Source of the DNA: Candidatus Bathyarchaeota archaeon
GTDB taxonomy: Archaea > Thermoproteota > Bathyarchaeia > TCS64
Reading direction: 5' to 3'
Length of the DNA stretch: 5,316 nucleotides
Assembly: GCA_013329615.1 (NCBI GenBank)
Contig: DUKA01000007.1
Span: 1-5,316 of the forward strand
The notes beneath the pieces were generated by a model. The model did no database searches. It worked only from the letters and a program-made list of their open reading frames with translations, and was not told the DNA's origin. Made by a program: the position numbers and the translations under genes. Of the stretch, positions 1 to 5,316 are shown one piece after another (position 1 is the first letter of the stretch; each line of letters begins with the position of its first letter).

Positions 1-1742
1 CCCATGAAGGCGACCGCATAGATGCCGAGCATCGAGACCATGATGAGCATTATAGAGTGTTTGAACCCAGCCGATACGCGCCCCGAGGTCATCTTCCCGG
101 TGACGAGCCCGAGCGTGAACGCATGCAGGCAAAGCGGCGTTAAAAGCGTCTTATAGAGCTCCGCGACGGGCACAGAAACCCCCATGTTCGACCCGGCGAA
201 GAACGACATGAACATCACAGTCGTGCCGACGAGCATGGCCGCGCCTATATATGGAACGACGACGAGAGGCATTAGGAGCGCCCTCTTCTCGTCCTCAAGC
301 CTCTTCGAGGTCTCCGCGAAGCTCGCGAGAGACTCCAGGCTCTCGACGCTGCCGCCGCCCACGTCGAGTGTATCTATGAAGAGGTAGACGTTCATGAGGG
401 CAAGCCAGTTCTTCACTCTCCCTCTGAACTCGCCGTATATCTGCCGAATCGGGTACCCCCAGTTCAGCTTCAGGTTGATCATCTTCAGGTATGGGGTAAA
501 TCCCTTGTAGTTCCTGTCTGAGAGGGCGTCGATACACCTCTCGGGACTGAGGCCGCTCTTCCTAGTCTCGACAAGATCGCGAAGGAACTGAACTACGCCG
601 TTCTGGATGCTCTTATCGCGCTCGATCAGCAGGTAGTCCATAATGGCGCCTGGGAGAGCCATTAGGATCAGCACGAGACCCAAACCAATCGGCGCGTCCG
701 TACCCTCGGCGAAGCCAATAGTTGTCCTAATCCAGACGACAAACTCGGGCATCTGAGGCACAATAACGAAGCTAGGCTCGAAGAAGGGCAGGACGAACTG
801 CGTTGCCATGAAGATGCCGACTGGCATGAAGCAGAAGAACAGGAGATAGATGTTGAAGTTTGATATCGGGTAGCTTACCTGCCCCGCGTCGGACGCGTAG
901 ATGAAAAGCAACGATAAGAATGGCATGAACACGAATGAGAAGAAGAAGAACTGCGACGGCGAAATATTGACACCAGCCATGGGAAGGCTGAGTCCGATGA
1001 CGAAGATCAGGAAGATGCCCAAGACACCGAGGATGCCGATGATGGTGTAAGTCTCCATCAGCATGCCCATGCTCTCGCCCATCGACTTCATGCGTGAGCC
1101 GAGGCTGAGGAACATGTTCTTCGTCTGATTATGCAGGTAGTGCATCGTGTCACCACCCGTTCTCAGACTCGAGGCGTATCCGAGGAGAAGCTCGTTATAC
1201 TCTGCTATGTTTACCTGCTTCGTCGCCATCTCTATGGCGGTGACGGGGTCGACGCCCGTTGACAGCGCGATCGTCTCTATCCTCGAGACCTCCTTCTGCA
1301 TCTGAGGTAGAAGGTCGAAGCCCCTGAGCCTCAACAGGCTCTCATACGGGGATAATCCACCACTCGCCATTACGCTGATGTACATCGAAGCATACGGGAT
1401 CTCTGTCTTCAGCCCAGCGACACGGTTTGTCGCCCCAGTCTTCGGAGTGATGACGCCGAAGAAGATGACTACGAGGGGTATCAAGAGCGACGCCGGGATG
1501 AGTACAAGACCGTTCATGGGTAACATCGACAGGTCGGGCCAGAGTCCAATCAGCCATATCGTGATCAGCAGAACGGGAATGATGAGGGTCACCATCGCCC
1601 CGGCTCCCACGACACTGAGGTAAACCTCGGGGTGAACCTTCATGTATGCGGCGTCGAGGTCATTCTCGACGCCTTTGAACACGCGGTTTAACATCTCGCC
1701 AAGCCACGAGAAGTTTTGGTAACAGATGTCGCGCGTGTTCAT
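1..1742 (-). CDS. Archaeal type II/IV secretion system membrane platform protein (FlaJ/TadC-like, two T2SF domains), 3' end missing
   Basis: I translated this frame by hand from the ATG at 1742; it stays open for 580 codons to the window edge, so the C-terminus is missing. The product is a polytopic membrane protein of the GspF/TadC/FlaJ family, the platform on which the cytoplasmic ATPase acts during pilus assembly. Hydrophobic segments lie near residues 41-66, 77-98, 231-253, 264-283, 297-320, 351-371, 489-513 and 562-580. Two cytoplasmic helical T2SF-type domains sit at about 116-228 (with MASGGLSPYESL at 125-136) and 383-488 (with ETRKSGLSPERCIDAL at 392-407). This duplicated arrangement is typical of archaeal FlaJ-type proteins, usually about 550-600 residues, so little is probably missing. 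The start is one base after the ATPase stop, preceded by AAAGGATGA. An in-frame ATG at 1751 would add three residues and overlap the ATPase gene. The family is clear; pilus rather than archaellum is inferred from the neighbours. Confidence 0.9.
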   Translation of the reverse strand, partial: MNTRDICYQNFSWLGEMLNRVFKGVENDLDAAYMKVHPEVYLSVVGAGAMVTLIIPVLLITIWLIGLWPDLSMLPMNGLVLIPASLLIPLVVIFFGVITPKTGATNRVAGLKTEIPYASMYISVMASGGLSPYESLLRLRGFDLLPQMQKEVSRIETIALSTGVDPVTAIEMATKQVNIAEYNELLLGYASSLRTGGDTMHYLHNQTKNMFLSLGSRMKSMGESMGMLMETYTIIGILGVLGIFLIFVIGLSLPMAGVNISPSQFFFFSFVFMPFLSLLFIYASDAGQVSYPISNFNIYLLFFCFMPVGIFMATQFVLPFFEPSFVIVPQMPEFVVWIRTTIGFAEGTDAPIGLGLVLILMALPGAIMDYLLIERDKSIQNGVVQFLRDLVETRKSGLSPERCIDALSDRNYKGFTPYLKMINLKLNWGYPIRQIYGEFRGRVKNWLALMNVYLFIDTLDVGGGSVESLESLASFAETSKRLEDEKRALLMPLVVVPYIGAAMLVGTTVMFMSFFAGSNMGVSVPVAELYKTLLTPLCLHAFTLGLVTGKMTSGRVSAGFKHSIMLIMVSMLGIYAVAFM

Positions 1743-1743
1743 T

Positions 1744-3546
1744 CTACTCATCCTTTACCATGTTAATATCAGGCACGTCGAGGCTACGCTTCCGCCGCTT
1801 ATGGGAAACGTTTTTCTCATCCTCATTTTTCTCAAGATCTGGCGTTACATCCTGCCCTAGGGACTCAACAACGGGGGCTTCAACCTCCCCCATCTTGGGG
1901 GTATTGATGATCTCATCCCCCGCGACATCAGATGAAGGGACTTTCGACTCGAGGGAATCGACCGTCTTCGGCGCTTTTTGCCCAATTCTTGTATCTGCCT
2001 GAACATTTCTTGAGTCGTCCTTTTTCCTCTGTTCGAGCTTGTAGCCGAGGATCTTCGACGTTACCTGACGCTGGTTTCGAACGCCACTCTTAACGATCTC
2101 CCTGAGATAGAGCTCCCTCATCGCGAGCTCGATGAGTATCTCATCCATCGTGAGCCCCTTCATGTCGGCGATCCGTTTGAGGAGGAGACTGTTCTCGAAT
2201 CGGGTCACAAACGTGTCGGTGAGCGGATCCCACGTGTTTACCTCGCGGTATTTTTCGAAGTCATCTATCTCCCAGATCTCGCGGACCCTGCGCCCGAAGC
2301 TGAGACCACCCTTCTTTTGTGGTAGCTCGACCTTCTGGATGTGTACGGCGCTGTTCATCAGGGGGATGTAGACGGGTGCGACGTTCATGGGCGCGGACGT
2401 GAGACGCTTGACCGCCCTATCCAAGCTGTCGGCGTGCATCGTACACAGTCCACCGTGACCTGTTGCGAGGGCTTGGAATAGTGTGTAGGCTTCCTCGCCT
2501 CTGATCTCACCGACGACGATGTAGTCTGGTCTGTATCGAAGGCAGACCTTGACCAGATCGAAGAGGGTAATGCCCTTCGGCCCCTCGGCGCTGCTAAACT
2601 GGAAGCTCTGCCGGGTGTTGAACTGCGTCCAGTTCTGGACGGGCGGGCTGAGCTCTGGGACCTCCTCGACGGTGATGATCTTGTCGTTCCCCGACATGAG
2701 ACTGAGCGTCGAGTTTAGTATGCTCGTCTTGCCCGCCCCGGTGCCGCCGAGGATCATGAAGCTCTGCTTGTTCTCGAGGAGCATCCAGAAGTAGGCGGCT
2801 ATCTTCTCGTTGAGACTGCCCATCTGGATGAGGTCGACGATGCTGTAGGGGTCGGCGCGGAACTTCCTGATGCAGAATGTGCTTCCCTTGGTCGAGACCT
2901 CGTTCATGAAGGTCGCGGCGAGCCTGTGCTTCTCGGGGAGCATCCCGTCCAGCAATGGCTGAGCGGAGCTGATGTGCTTCCCAGACTTGTGGGCCAGCTT
3001 GACTATGAAGTCGTTTAGGGCGTCCTCACGCGTGAATTGTATGTTGGTTGGGATGCTCTCATATTTTCTGTGCCAGATGAATATGGGTGCGTTTACGCCG
3101 TTGCAGCTTATGTCCTCGATGTTGGGGTCGGTCATGATGGTGTGTAGCGGGCCGTACCCCGCGAGGTCCCTGACGACGTTGTGGAAAATGTTTCCCCAGC
3201 CATCGTTTGTGAACTGGCCGAGGGAACGGGTGTACTTCTCGGCGATCCTCTCCGCCTCCTGGAAGACGTACTCCTTCGGATCGATGCCCTCCTCTACGGG
3301 TGGTTCGAGTTCCTTGCTGAGGATCTTGACCATCCGCCGATAGGTCGTGTCCTCTTCTTCACCCAACTTGTTTTCGAGGGCGAAGTAGTAGAGCCCCTCC
3401 CCCAAGGTGCTTGATTTTACTACCTTGACGCTGGAGTATGGCTCCTCGACAAAATACTCCTCGACAACTAGGTATGTGGATTCAGGTTGGTCTACTCGGA
3501 CTCCGGAATTCTCCGGTTTTTCTTCCTTTTTACCGAGGAGACGCAC
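1744..3546 (-). CDS. Type II/IV secretion system ATPase (archaeal GspE/FlaI/PilB-like), GTG start, long C-terminal tail
   Basis: This is a cytoplasmic motor ATPase that powers pilin extrusion through the neighbouring platform protein. The core signatures of the secretion ATPase superfamily are present: Walker A GGTGAGKTS at residues 267-275, an Asp/Glu box ITVEEVPEL at 291-299, Walker B DYIVVGEIRG at 341-350 and a His box GHGGLCTMHAD at 363-373. The N-terminal domain (about 25-245) includes the EEPYSSV segment and the DLAGYGPLHTIMTDPNIEDI motif at 127-146, typical of archaeal members. The recognisable fold ends near residue 505. The last 95 residues are hydrophilic, look disordered and carry a KRRKR cluster at 583-587. 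The start is GTG; an in-frame TGA at 3558-3556 rules out an upstream start, and AGGTGA lies 9 nt before it. The gene follows the pilin and abuts the platform gene. No archaellum genes (FlaF/G/H or C/D/E types) are present, so a pilus or adhesion machine is more likely than an archaellum, though this is inference. Confidence 0.95.
   Translation of the reverse strand: MRLLGKKEEKPENSGVRVDQPESTYLVVEEYFVEEPYSSVKVVKSSTLGEGLYYFALENKLGEEEDTTYRRMVKILSKELEPPVEEGIDPKEYVFQEAERIAEKYTRSLGQFTNDGWGNIFHNVVRDLAGYGPLHTIMTDPNIEDISCNGVNAPIFIWHRKYESIPTNIQFTREDALNDFIVKLAHKSGKHISSAQPLLDGMLPEKHRLAATFMNEVSTKGSTFCIRKFRADPYSIVDLIQMGSLNEKIAAYFWMLLENKQSFMILGGTGAGKTSILNSTLSLMSGNDKIITVEEVPELSPPVQNWTQFNTRQSFQFSSAEGPKGITLFDLVKVCLRYRPDYIVVGEIRGEEAYTLFQALATGHGGLCTMHADSLDRAVKRLTSAPMNVAPVYIPLMNSAVHIQKVELPQKKGGLSFGRRVREIWEIDDFEKYREVNTWDPLTDTFVTRFENSLLLKRIADMKGLTMDEILIELAMRELYLREIVKSGVRNQRQVTSKILGYKLEQRKKDDSRNVQADTRIGQKAPKTVDSLESKVPSSDVAGDEIINTPKMGEVEAPVVESLGQDVTPDLEKNEDEKNVSHKRRKRSLDVPDINMVKDE
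1748..1756 (-). promoter_or_regulatory. Ribosome binding site of the platform gene, inside the ATPase 3' end
   Basis: AAAGGATGA lies inside the last codons of the ATPase, with its GGATGA core 5 nt before ATG 1742. Stop and start are one base apart, which suggests translational coupling. The ATG contained in this stretch (1751-1749) is in frame with the platform gene and is the alternative start, giving an 8-nt overlap with the ATPase gene. Confidence 0.6.
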
Positions 3547-3555
3547 ACCTGAGCT

Positions 3556-3561
3556 TCACCT
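3556..3561 (-). promoter_or_regulatory. Shine-Dalgarno site of the ATPase gene
   Basis: AGGTGA, a close match to the archaeal anti-Shine-Dalgarno complement, lies 9 nt upstream of the GTG at 3546. It supports this non-ATG start. The in-frame TGA at 3558-3556, within the site, excludes an earlier start in the same frame. Confidence 0.75.
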
Positions 3562-3571
3562 ACGATGAGTT

Positions 3572-3588
3572 AAAAAACGAAAAAGGGG
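3572..3588 (-). terminator. Oligo-T terminator between pilin and ATPase genes
   Basis: On the coding strand, shortly after the pilin TAA, comes CCCC followed by TTTTT, CG and TTTTTT. Runs of T on the non-template strand are the core of archaeal intrinsic termination, and no strong hairpin is needed. Its place between a structural subunit gene and its motor gene suggests partial termination that lowers ATPase and platform expression relative to pilin. The tract is seen directly; its activity is inferred. Confidence 0.6.
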
Positions 3589-3594
3589 ACGGGT

Positions 3595-4065
3595 TTAAAC
3601 TAGCTCGATGAGCTTAATGTAGTCCATGCCACCAGCACTGTGGAACTTTATGTTTATTGCAGTTCCCGATGAAAGGGACTCGTAGTCTATTCCAACATAG
3701 ATAGTTAGAGTTCCTGGGGCACCGCTTGCTATCGATAAGTCGCCAGTTGTTCCACCAGTATCATAGTTAATGTCTGTATCAACTATTGGTAATCCATCTA
3801 GGAAATCTGCAGCTACGTCATTGATATATACTGAATTGATTGTAGCAGTAGAAGTTCCGGTGTTCTTCATATCCACGGTAATAGTCCAGTAAAGAGCCCC
3901 AGGTGCACTACATTGTGCTGACTGGATCTCTACCTTCTCGAATTTGGTGTACTGACTCGAGATTCCGCTCATCCAGTATGAGACAGCGACCGCGATCGTG
4001 ATCGCTACAGCAACTAGTATCACCGTCGCGATGACGGGACTGATGGCCTTCCTACTCTTCATCAT
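3595..4065 (-). CDS. Archaeal type IV prepilin (class III signal peptide, N-terminal pilin domain)
   Basis: This 156-residue prepilin is probably the structural subunit, or a major subunit, of the fibre built by the two genes downstream. Its N-terminus has a short basic leader MMKSRKA followed by ISPVIATVILVAVAI, the pattern of archaeal type IV pilins. Cleavage by a PibD/EppA-type peptidase is expected after Ala7, leaving a mature protein of 149 residues. The hydrophobic helix spans about 8-30 and forms the filament core. The rest (about 35-156) is rich in Thr, Ser, Gly and beta-prone stretches such as ALYWTITVDMKNTG (57-70), consistent with a small surface beta domain. There is one cysteine (Cys52), so no internal disulfide. 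Two adjacent ATGs (4065 and 4062) are possible starts and change only one leader residue. By eye the gene has lower GC than its neighbours, notably around 3781-3840. The prepilin peptidase is not in the window. Confidence 0.92.
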   Translation of the reverse strand: MMKSRKAISPVIATVILVAVAITIAVAVSYWMSGISSQYTKFEKVEIQSAQCSAPGALYWTITVDMKNTGTSTATINSVYINDVAADFLDGLPIVDTDINYDTGGTTGDLSIASGAPGTLTIYVGIDYESLSSGTAINIKFHSAGGMDYIKLIELV

Positions 4066-4066
4066 T

Positions 4067-4085
4067 TCCTTTCATTTCTCCTTTT
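4067..4085 (-). promoter_or_regulatory. Purine-rich ribosome binding region of the pilin gene
   Basis: The pilin leader carries AAAAGGAG (4085-4078) 12 nt before ATG 4065, and a second AAAGGA (4072-4067) only 1 nt before ATG 4065 or 4 nt before ATG 4062. The first has the better core but long spacing; the second sits very close. An out-of-frame ATG lies between them at 4075. Which element the ribosome uses cannot be decided from sequence. Confidence 0.5.
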
Positions 4086-4114
4086 GTTGGTGATTTTCGA
4101 CTTCTCACACTATG

Positions 4115-4138
4115 TCAGGCGATCACCGTCGCCAGCAT
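4115..4138 (-). other. Possible upstream mini-ORF (MLATVIA) in the pilin leader
   Basis: ATG at 4138 opens a seven-codon frame, MLATVIA, ended by TGA at 4117-4115, inside the predicted pilin leader. It has no obvious ribosome site. The segment overlaps a five-base-pair stem with arms GGCGA and TCGCC (4118-4133). It shares the 11-mer GCGACGGTGAT with the codons for IATVI in the pilin signal region (4029-4019). It could be a leader peptide, a remnant of a pilin 5' end, or chance. Confidence 0.2.
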
Positions 4139-4145
4139 AAGCGTC

Positions 4146-4159
4146 AGAAACTACTTTCT
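4146..4159. repeat. Short inverted repeat AGAAA-CTAC-TTTCT downstream of the pilin TATA box
   Basis: Five-base perfect arms surround a four-base spacer. The element falls between the candidate minus-strand TATA (4166-4173) and the predicted transcription start near 4142, a position where archaeal repressors often bind. Arms this short can arise by chance. Confidence 0.35.
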
Positions 4160-4165
4160 AAAACG

Positions 4166-4173
4166 GATATAAG
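4166..4173 (-). promoter_or_regulatory. Candidate TATA box for the pilin operon
   Basis: On the minus strand the sequence CTTATATC lies about 100 nt upstream of the pilin start. With the usual spacing of about 25 nt, transcription would begin near 4141-4143 and leave a leader of about 75-80 nt. The flanking BRE is not a strong match. The near-palindromic TATA at 4205-4217 is an alternative, with a leader near 118 nt. Confidence 0.45.
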
Positions 4174-4190
4174 CAAAATGGACGAAAGAT

Positions 4191-4292
4191 ATGGATTACT
4201 AAAAGGTATAAAATACCACTCTTTATCATTTCTAATCCATTATTTGATTTCGATTAATGCATTACTACTGTAGATAAAGGGATTATGGATTA
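4191..4292. repeat. Three copies of ATGGATTA in the divergent intergenic region
   Basis: ATGGATTA occurs at 4191-4198 and 4285-4292 on the plus strand, and as its reverse complement TAATCCAT at 4233-4240. The first two form direct repeats; the inverted copy lies between them, and the near-palindromic TATA at 4205-4217 lies between copies one and two. The third copy overlaps a tandem GATTATG pair at 4281-4294. They could be binding sites of a regulator of one or both divergent genes. The copies are seen; function is unproven. Confidence 0.45.
4205..4217. promoter_or_regulatory. Near-palindromic TATA element GGTATAAAATACC
   Basis: GGTAT and ATACC form perfect inverted arms around AAA. The plus strand reads TATAAAAT, a good archaeal TATA box that could start a transcript near 4235 towards the NrdD-like gene (leader of about 95 nt). 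The minus strand reads TTTTATA and could serve the pilin. It may be a shared promoter core or a dyad operator. Function is inferred from motif and position only. Confidence 0.45.
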
Positions 4293-4328
4293 TGTTATCA
4301 TGATCAAAAATATGTCGTGGTTCCGAAA

Positions 4329-5316
4329 ATGGGCTCTCGGTGGCTGGTGTTCACTAGCTATAAATCTCGGGGGGTGTATGGGGTTGTGGTTGGCTTGGTT
4401 TCTGAGGTCGCCTATAATAGGGAAGTAACAGAGGCTCACGCGTCGGGTGACCTCCATGTTCACGGTCTAGGGGAGAGGGGGGGCTGTTGGGCGTCATGGG
4501 ACTCCTCAGCAATCGTCGAGAAGGGAGTCGCTGGGAACACGGCGGAACATCTTCTCCAGTTTGCGGTGAAGGCTCGGCACGAGTGGCATAATTTCCAGAG
4601 GCTGTCGGGGTTCGAGTCGCTGATGGGAGGAATCGTCGGCGACTCGGAGAAGACAAGTTGGCTTAAAACACTCATCACTGGTCTCGGGGAGGATGGGGGC
4701 AGAGTCCTCCTTGGGTTGGAAGAGCAGAGCCGGGAAGATAGTGGCAGGGTTCTCGAGGCGATCTTCGCGGGTTTGAGATCTCCCGCGGCACAAACTGGGC
4801 GTTTGGCACCTGCAGTCGTGTTCACCGACGCCTACGATTGGGGGAGTGAAAGCGATCTCTCACTCTACGAGCCTGCGAACGCCCTCTGTTCACCAATATT
4901 CATGCACCGAAGGGAGGCGACAACGAGGAGGGCTGTCGATCCCTGGCTCGACGGGGCGGCGCCTGGGGTTAACACGGGTGTCCTCGGCGCGGTGACGCTA
5001 AATCTTCCCAGGGCAGCCTTTACATCGGGGGACGAGGGGGAGTTCTTCGAGCACGTATGGAATCTGACGGGGCTCGCCGTCGATGGGCTCGAGGCTAAGC
5101 GGGCACAGCTCGACGCGGAGCTGAAGGCGGGGGACATGCCCGCGACCGGCTCTGTCGTGGATTCGTTCGACGACTTCTTCGGCGCCGTCGGGGTCGTCGG
5201 TGTGAATGAGGCGCTCATCAACCTCGTCGAGAGGGAGATAGGCTCGATGCAGGGGAAGGTCATCGCCTACAAGGTGCTCGAAGCCATTCAGGATCGGCTC
5301 GAGGAGAAGGATAAGG
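4329..5316 (+). CDS. NrdD-like protein (divergent anaerobic ribonucleoside-triphosphate reductase homologue), 3' end missing
   Basis: An uninterrupted frame of 329 codons runs from ATG 4329 off the right edge. Collinear blocks recall class III ribonucleotide reductase NrdD: EVTEAHASGDLHVHGL (32-47, family EaHxxGDxHIHDL), a Cys at 53 followed by a WD, EWHNFQRLSGFESL (85-98, family EWAGAQAFSSFDT-like), DAYDW then LYEPANALCSPIF (167-191), TGVLGAVTLNLPR (216-228), LAVDGLEAKR (249-258) and FFGAVGVVGVNEALINL (283-299). Known NrdD makes deoxyribonucleotides with a glycyl radical installed by NrdG; the glycyl loop would lie beyond the window. Oddities: no ATP-cone, only about 40 residues before the HVH motif, HIHD changed to HVHG, a middle section that seems about 100 residues short, and no Cys near 200-206 where I expect the Cys pair. 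Third positions are G/C-rich throughout, which argues against decay. The start is uncertain: ATG 4329 lacks a good ribosome site, and GTG 4386 is an alternative. Family alignment is from memory; catalytic activity is doubtful. Confidence 0.75.
   Translation, partial: MGSRWLVFTSYKSRGVYGVVVGLVSEVAYNREVTEAHASGDLHVHGLGERGGCWASWDSSAIVEKGVAGNTAEHLLQFAVKARHEWHNFQRLSGFESLMGGIVGDSEKTSWLKTLITGLGEDGGRVLLGLEEQSREDSGRVLEAIFAGLRSPAAQTGRLAPAVVFTDAYDWGSESDLSLYEPANALCSPIFMHRREATTRRAVDPWLDGAAPGVNTGVLGAVTLNLPRAAFTSGDEGEFFEHVWNLTGLAVDGLEAKRAQLDAELKAGDMPATGSVVDSFDDFFGAVGVVGVNEALINLVEREIGSMQGKVIAYKVLEAIQDRLEEKDK
4359..4365 (+). promoter_or_regulatory. Candidate TATA box TATAAAT inside the 5' end of the NrdD-like frame
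   Basis: TATAAAT sits about 25 nt before an in-frame GTG at 4386, the spacing expected for a leaderless archaeal transcript. If used, the NrdD-like protein would start at residue 20 of the frame given here, just before the first conserved block. The competing view is that this is coding sequence read from ATG 4329. Confidence 0.35.

Noticed and set aside
184..537. Small frames on both strands within the left-hand region
   Set aside because: They overlap the continuous platform-protein frame, which has transmembrane segments and T2SF-like domains; the small frames are out-of-phase shadows. The frames at 1342-1623 are rejected likewise.
2972..3343. Plus-strand frame of 123 codons opposite the ATPase gene
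   Set aside because: It lies wholly antisense to a gene with clear ATPase motifs and has no recognisable domain; other plus-strand frames over 1760-3414 are rejected for the same reason.
1744..3546. Assignment of the ATPase as archaellum motor FlaI
   Set aside because: The fold is shared, but no archaellum accessory genes occur in the window and the upstream gene is a generic type IV pilin, so a pilus-type motor is the safer call.
4118..4133. Stem-loop GGCGA-6 nt-TCGCC as a terminator or riboswitch
   Set aside because: The stem has only five pairs, no T-tract follows it on either strand, and no known riboswitch core is visible.
4066..4328. Search of the intergenic gap for tRNA, CRISPR repeats or a small RNA gene
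   Set aside because: No cloverleaf, no regularly spaced 25-40-base repeats and no conserved RNA motif were seen; the 8-mer copies are too short and irregular for CRISPR.
4354..5263. Minus-strand frames of about 95-132 codons over the right-hand region
   Set aside because: They oppose the NrdD-like frame, are rich in Ser/Pro/Arg as expected for antisense of G/C-rich coding DNA, and show no domain. The plus-strand frame has family motifs along its length.

Overview
The window looks archaeal. It encodes a class III signal-peptide pilin of the archaeal type IV pilin family, a FlaI/GspE-type secretion ATPase and a FlaJ/TadC-type polytopic membrane protein. It also has TATA-like boxes and an archaeal-style Shine-Dalgarno sequence (AGGTGA). 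The lineage cannot be fixed from sequence alone. A mesophilic or moderately thermophilic crenarchaeal or bathyarchaeal-type organism is my guess, held weakly. By eye GC is moderate to high in most of the coding sequence, clearly lower in the pilin gene and lowest in the divergent intergenic region.

Layout: three genes on the minus strand form a compact cluster, read from right to left. They are a 156-aa prepilin (4065 to 3595), a 600-aa ATPase with a GTG start (3546 to 1744) and a membrane platform protein (1742 to the left edge, incomplete at its C-terminus). The pilin and ATPase are separated by 48 bp that hold two T-tracts on the coding strand, probably a leaky terminator. The ATPase and platform genes are one base apart and are probably translationally coupled. 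Together they supply subunit, motor and inner-membrane platform of a minimal type IV pilus-like machine. No prepilin peptidase and no archaellum accessory genes lie in the window.

The 263-bp gap at 4066-4328 separates the divergent pilin and reductase-like genes. It is AT-rich in its right-hand part and holds candidate TATA boxes in both directions, one of them within a near-palindrome. It also holds three copies of an 8-mer, a short inverted repeat and a seven-codon upstream reading frame. These regulatory calls are motif-based and unproven.

On the plus strand from about 4329 to the right edge runs an open frame of 329 codons, incomplete at its C-terminus. It resembles anaerobic (class III) ribonucleoside-triphosphate reductase NrdD in several collinear blocks. 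It appears shortened in the middle, and it lacks cysteines where I expect a conserved Cys pair. That makes it the most unusual item here: a divergent, possibly non-canonical NrdD-like protein. No RNA gene, CRISPR array, transposase or tRNA was recognised.
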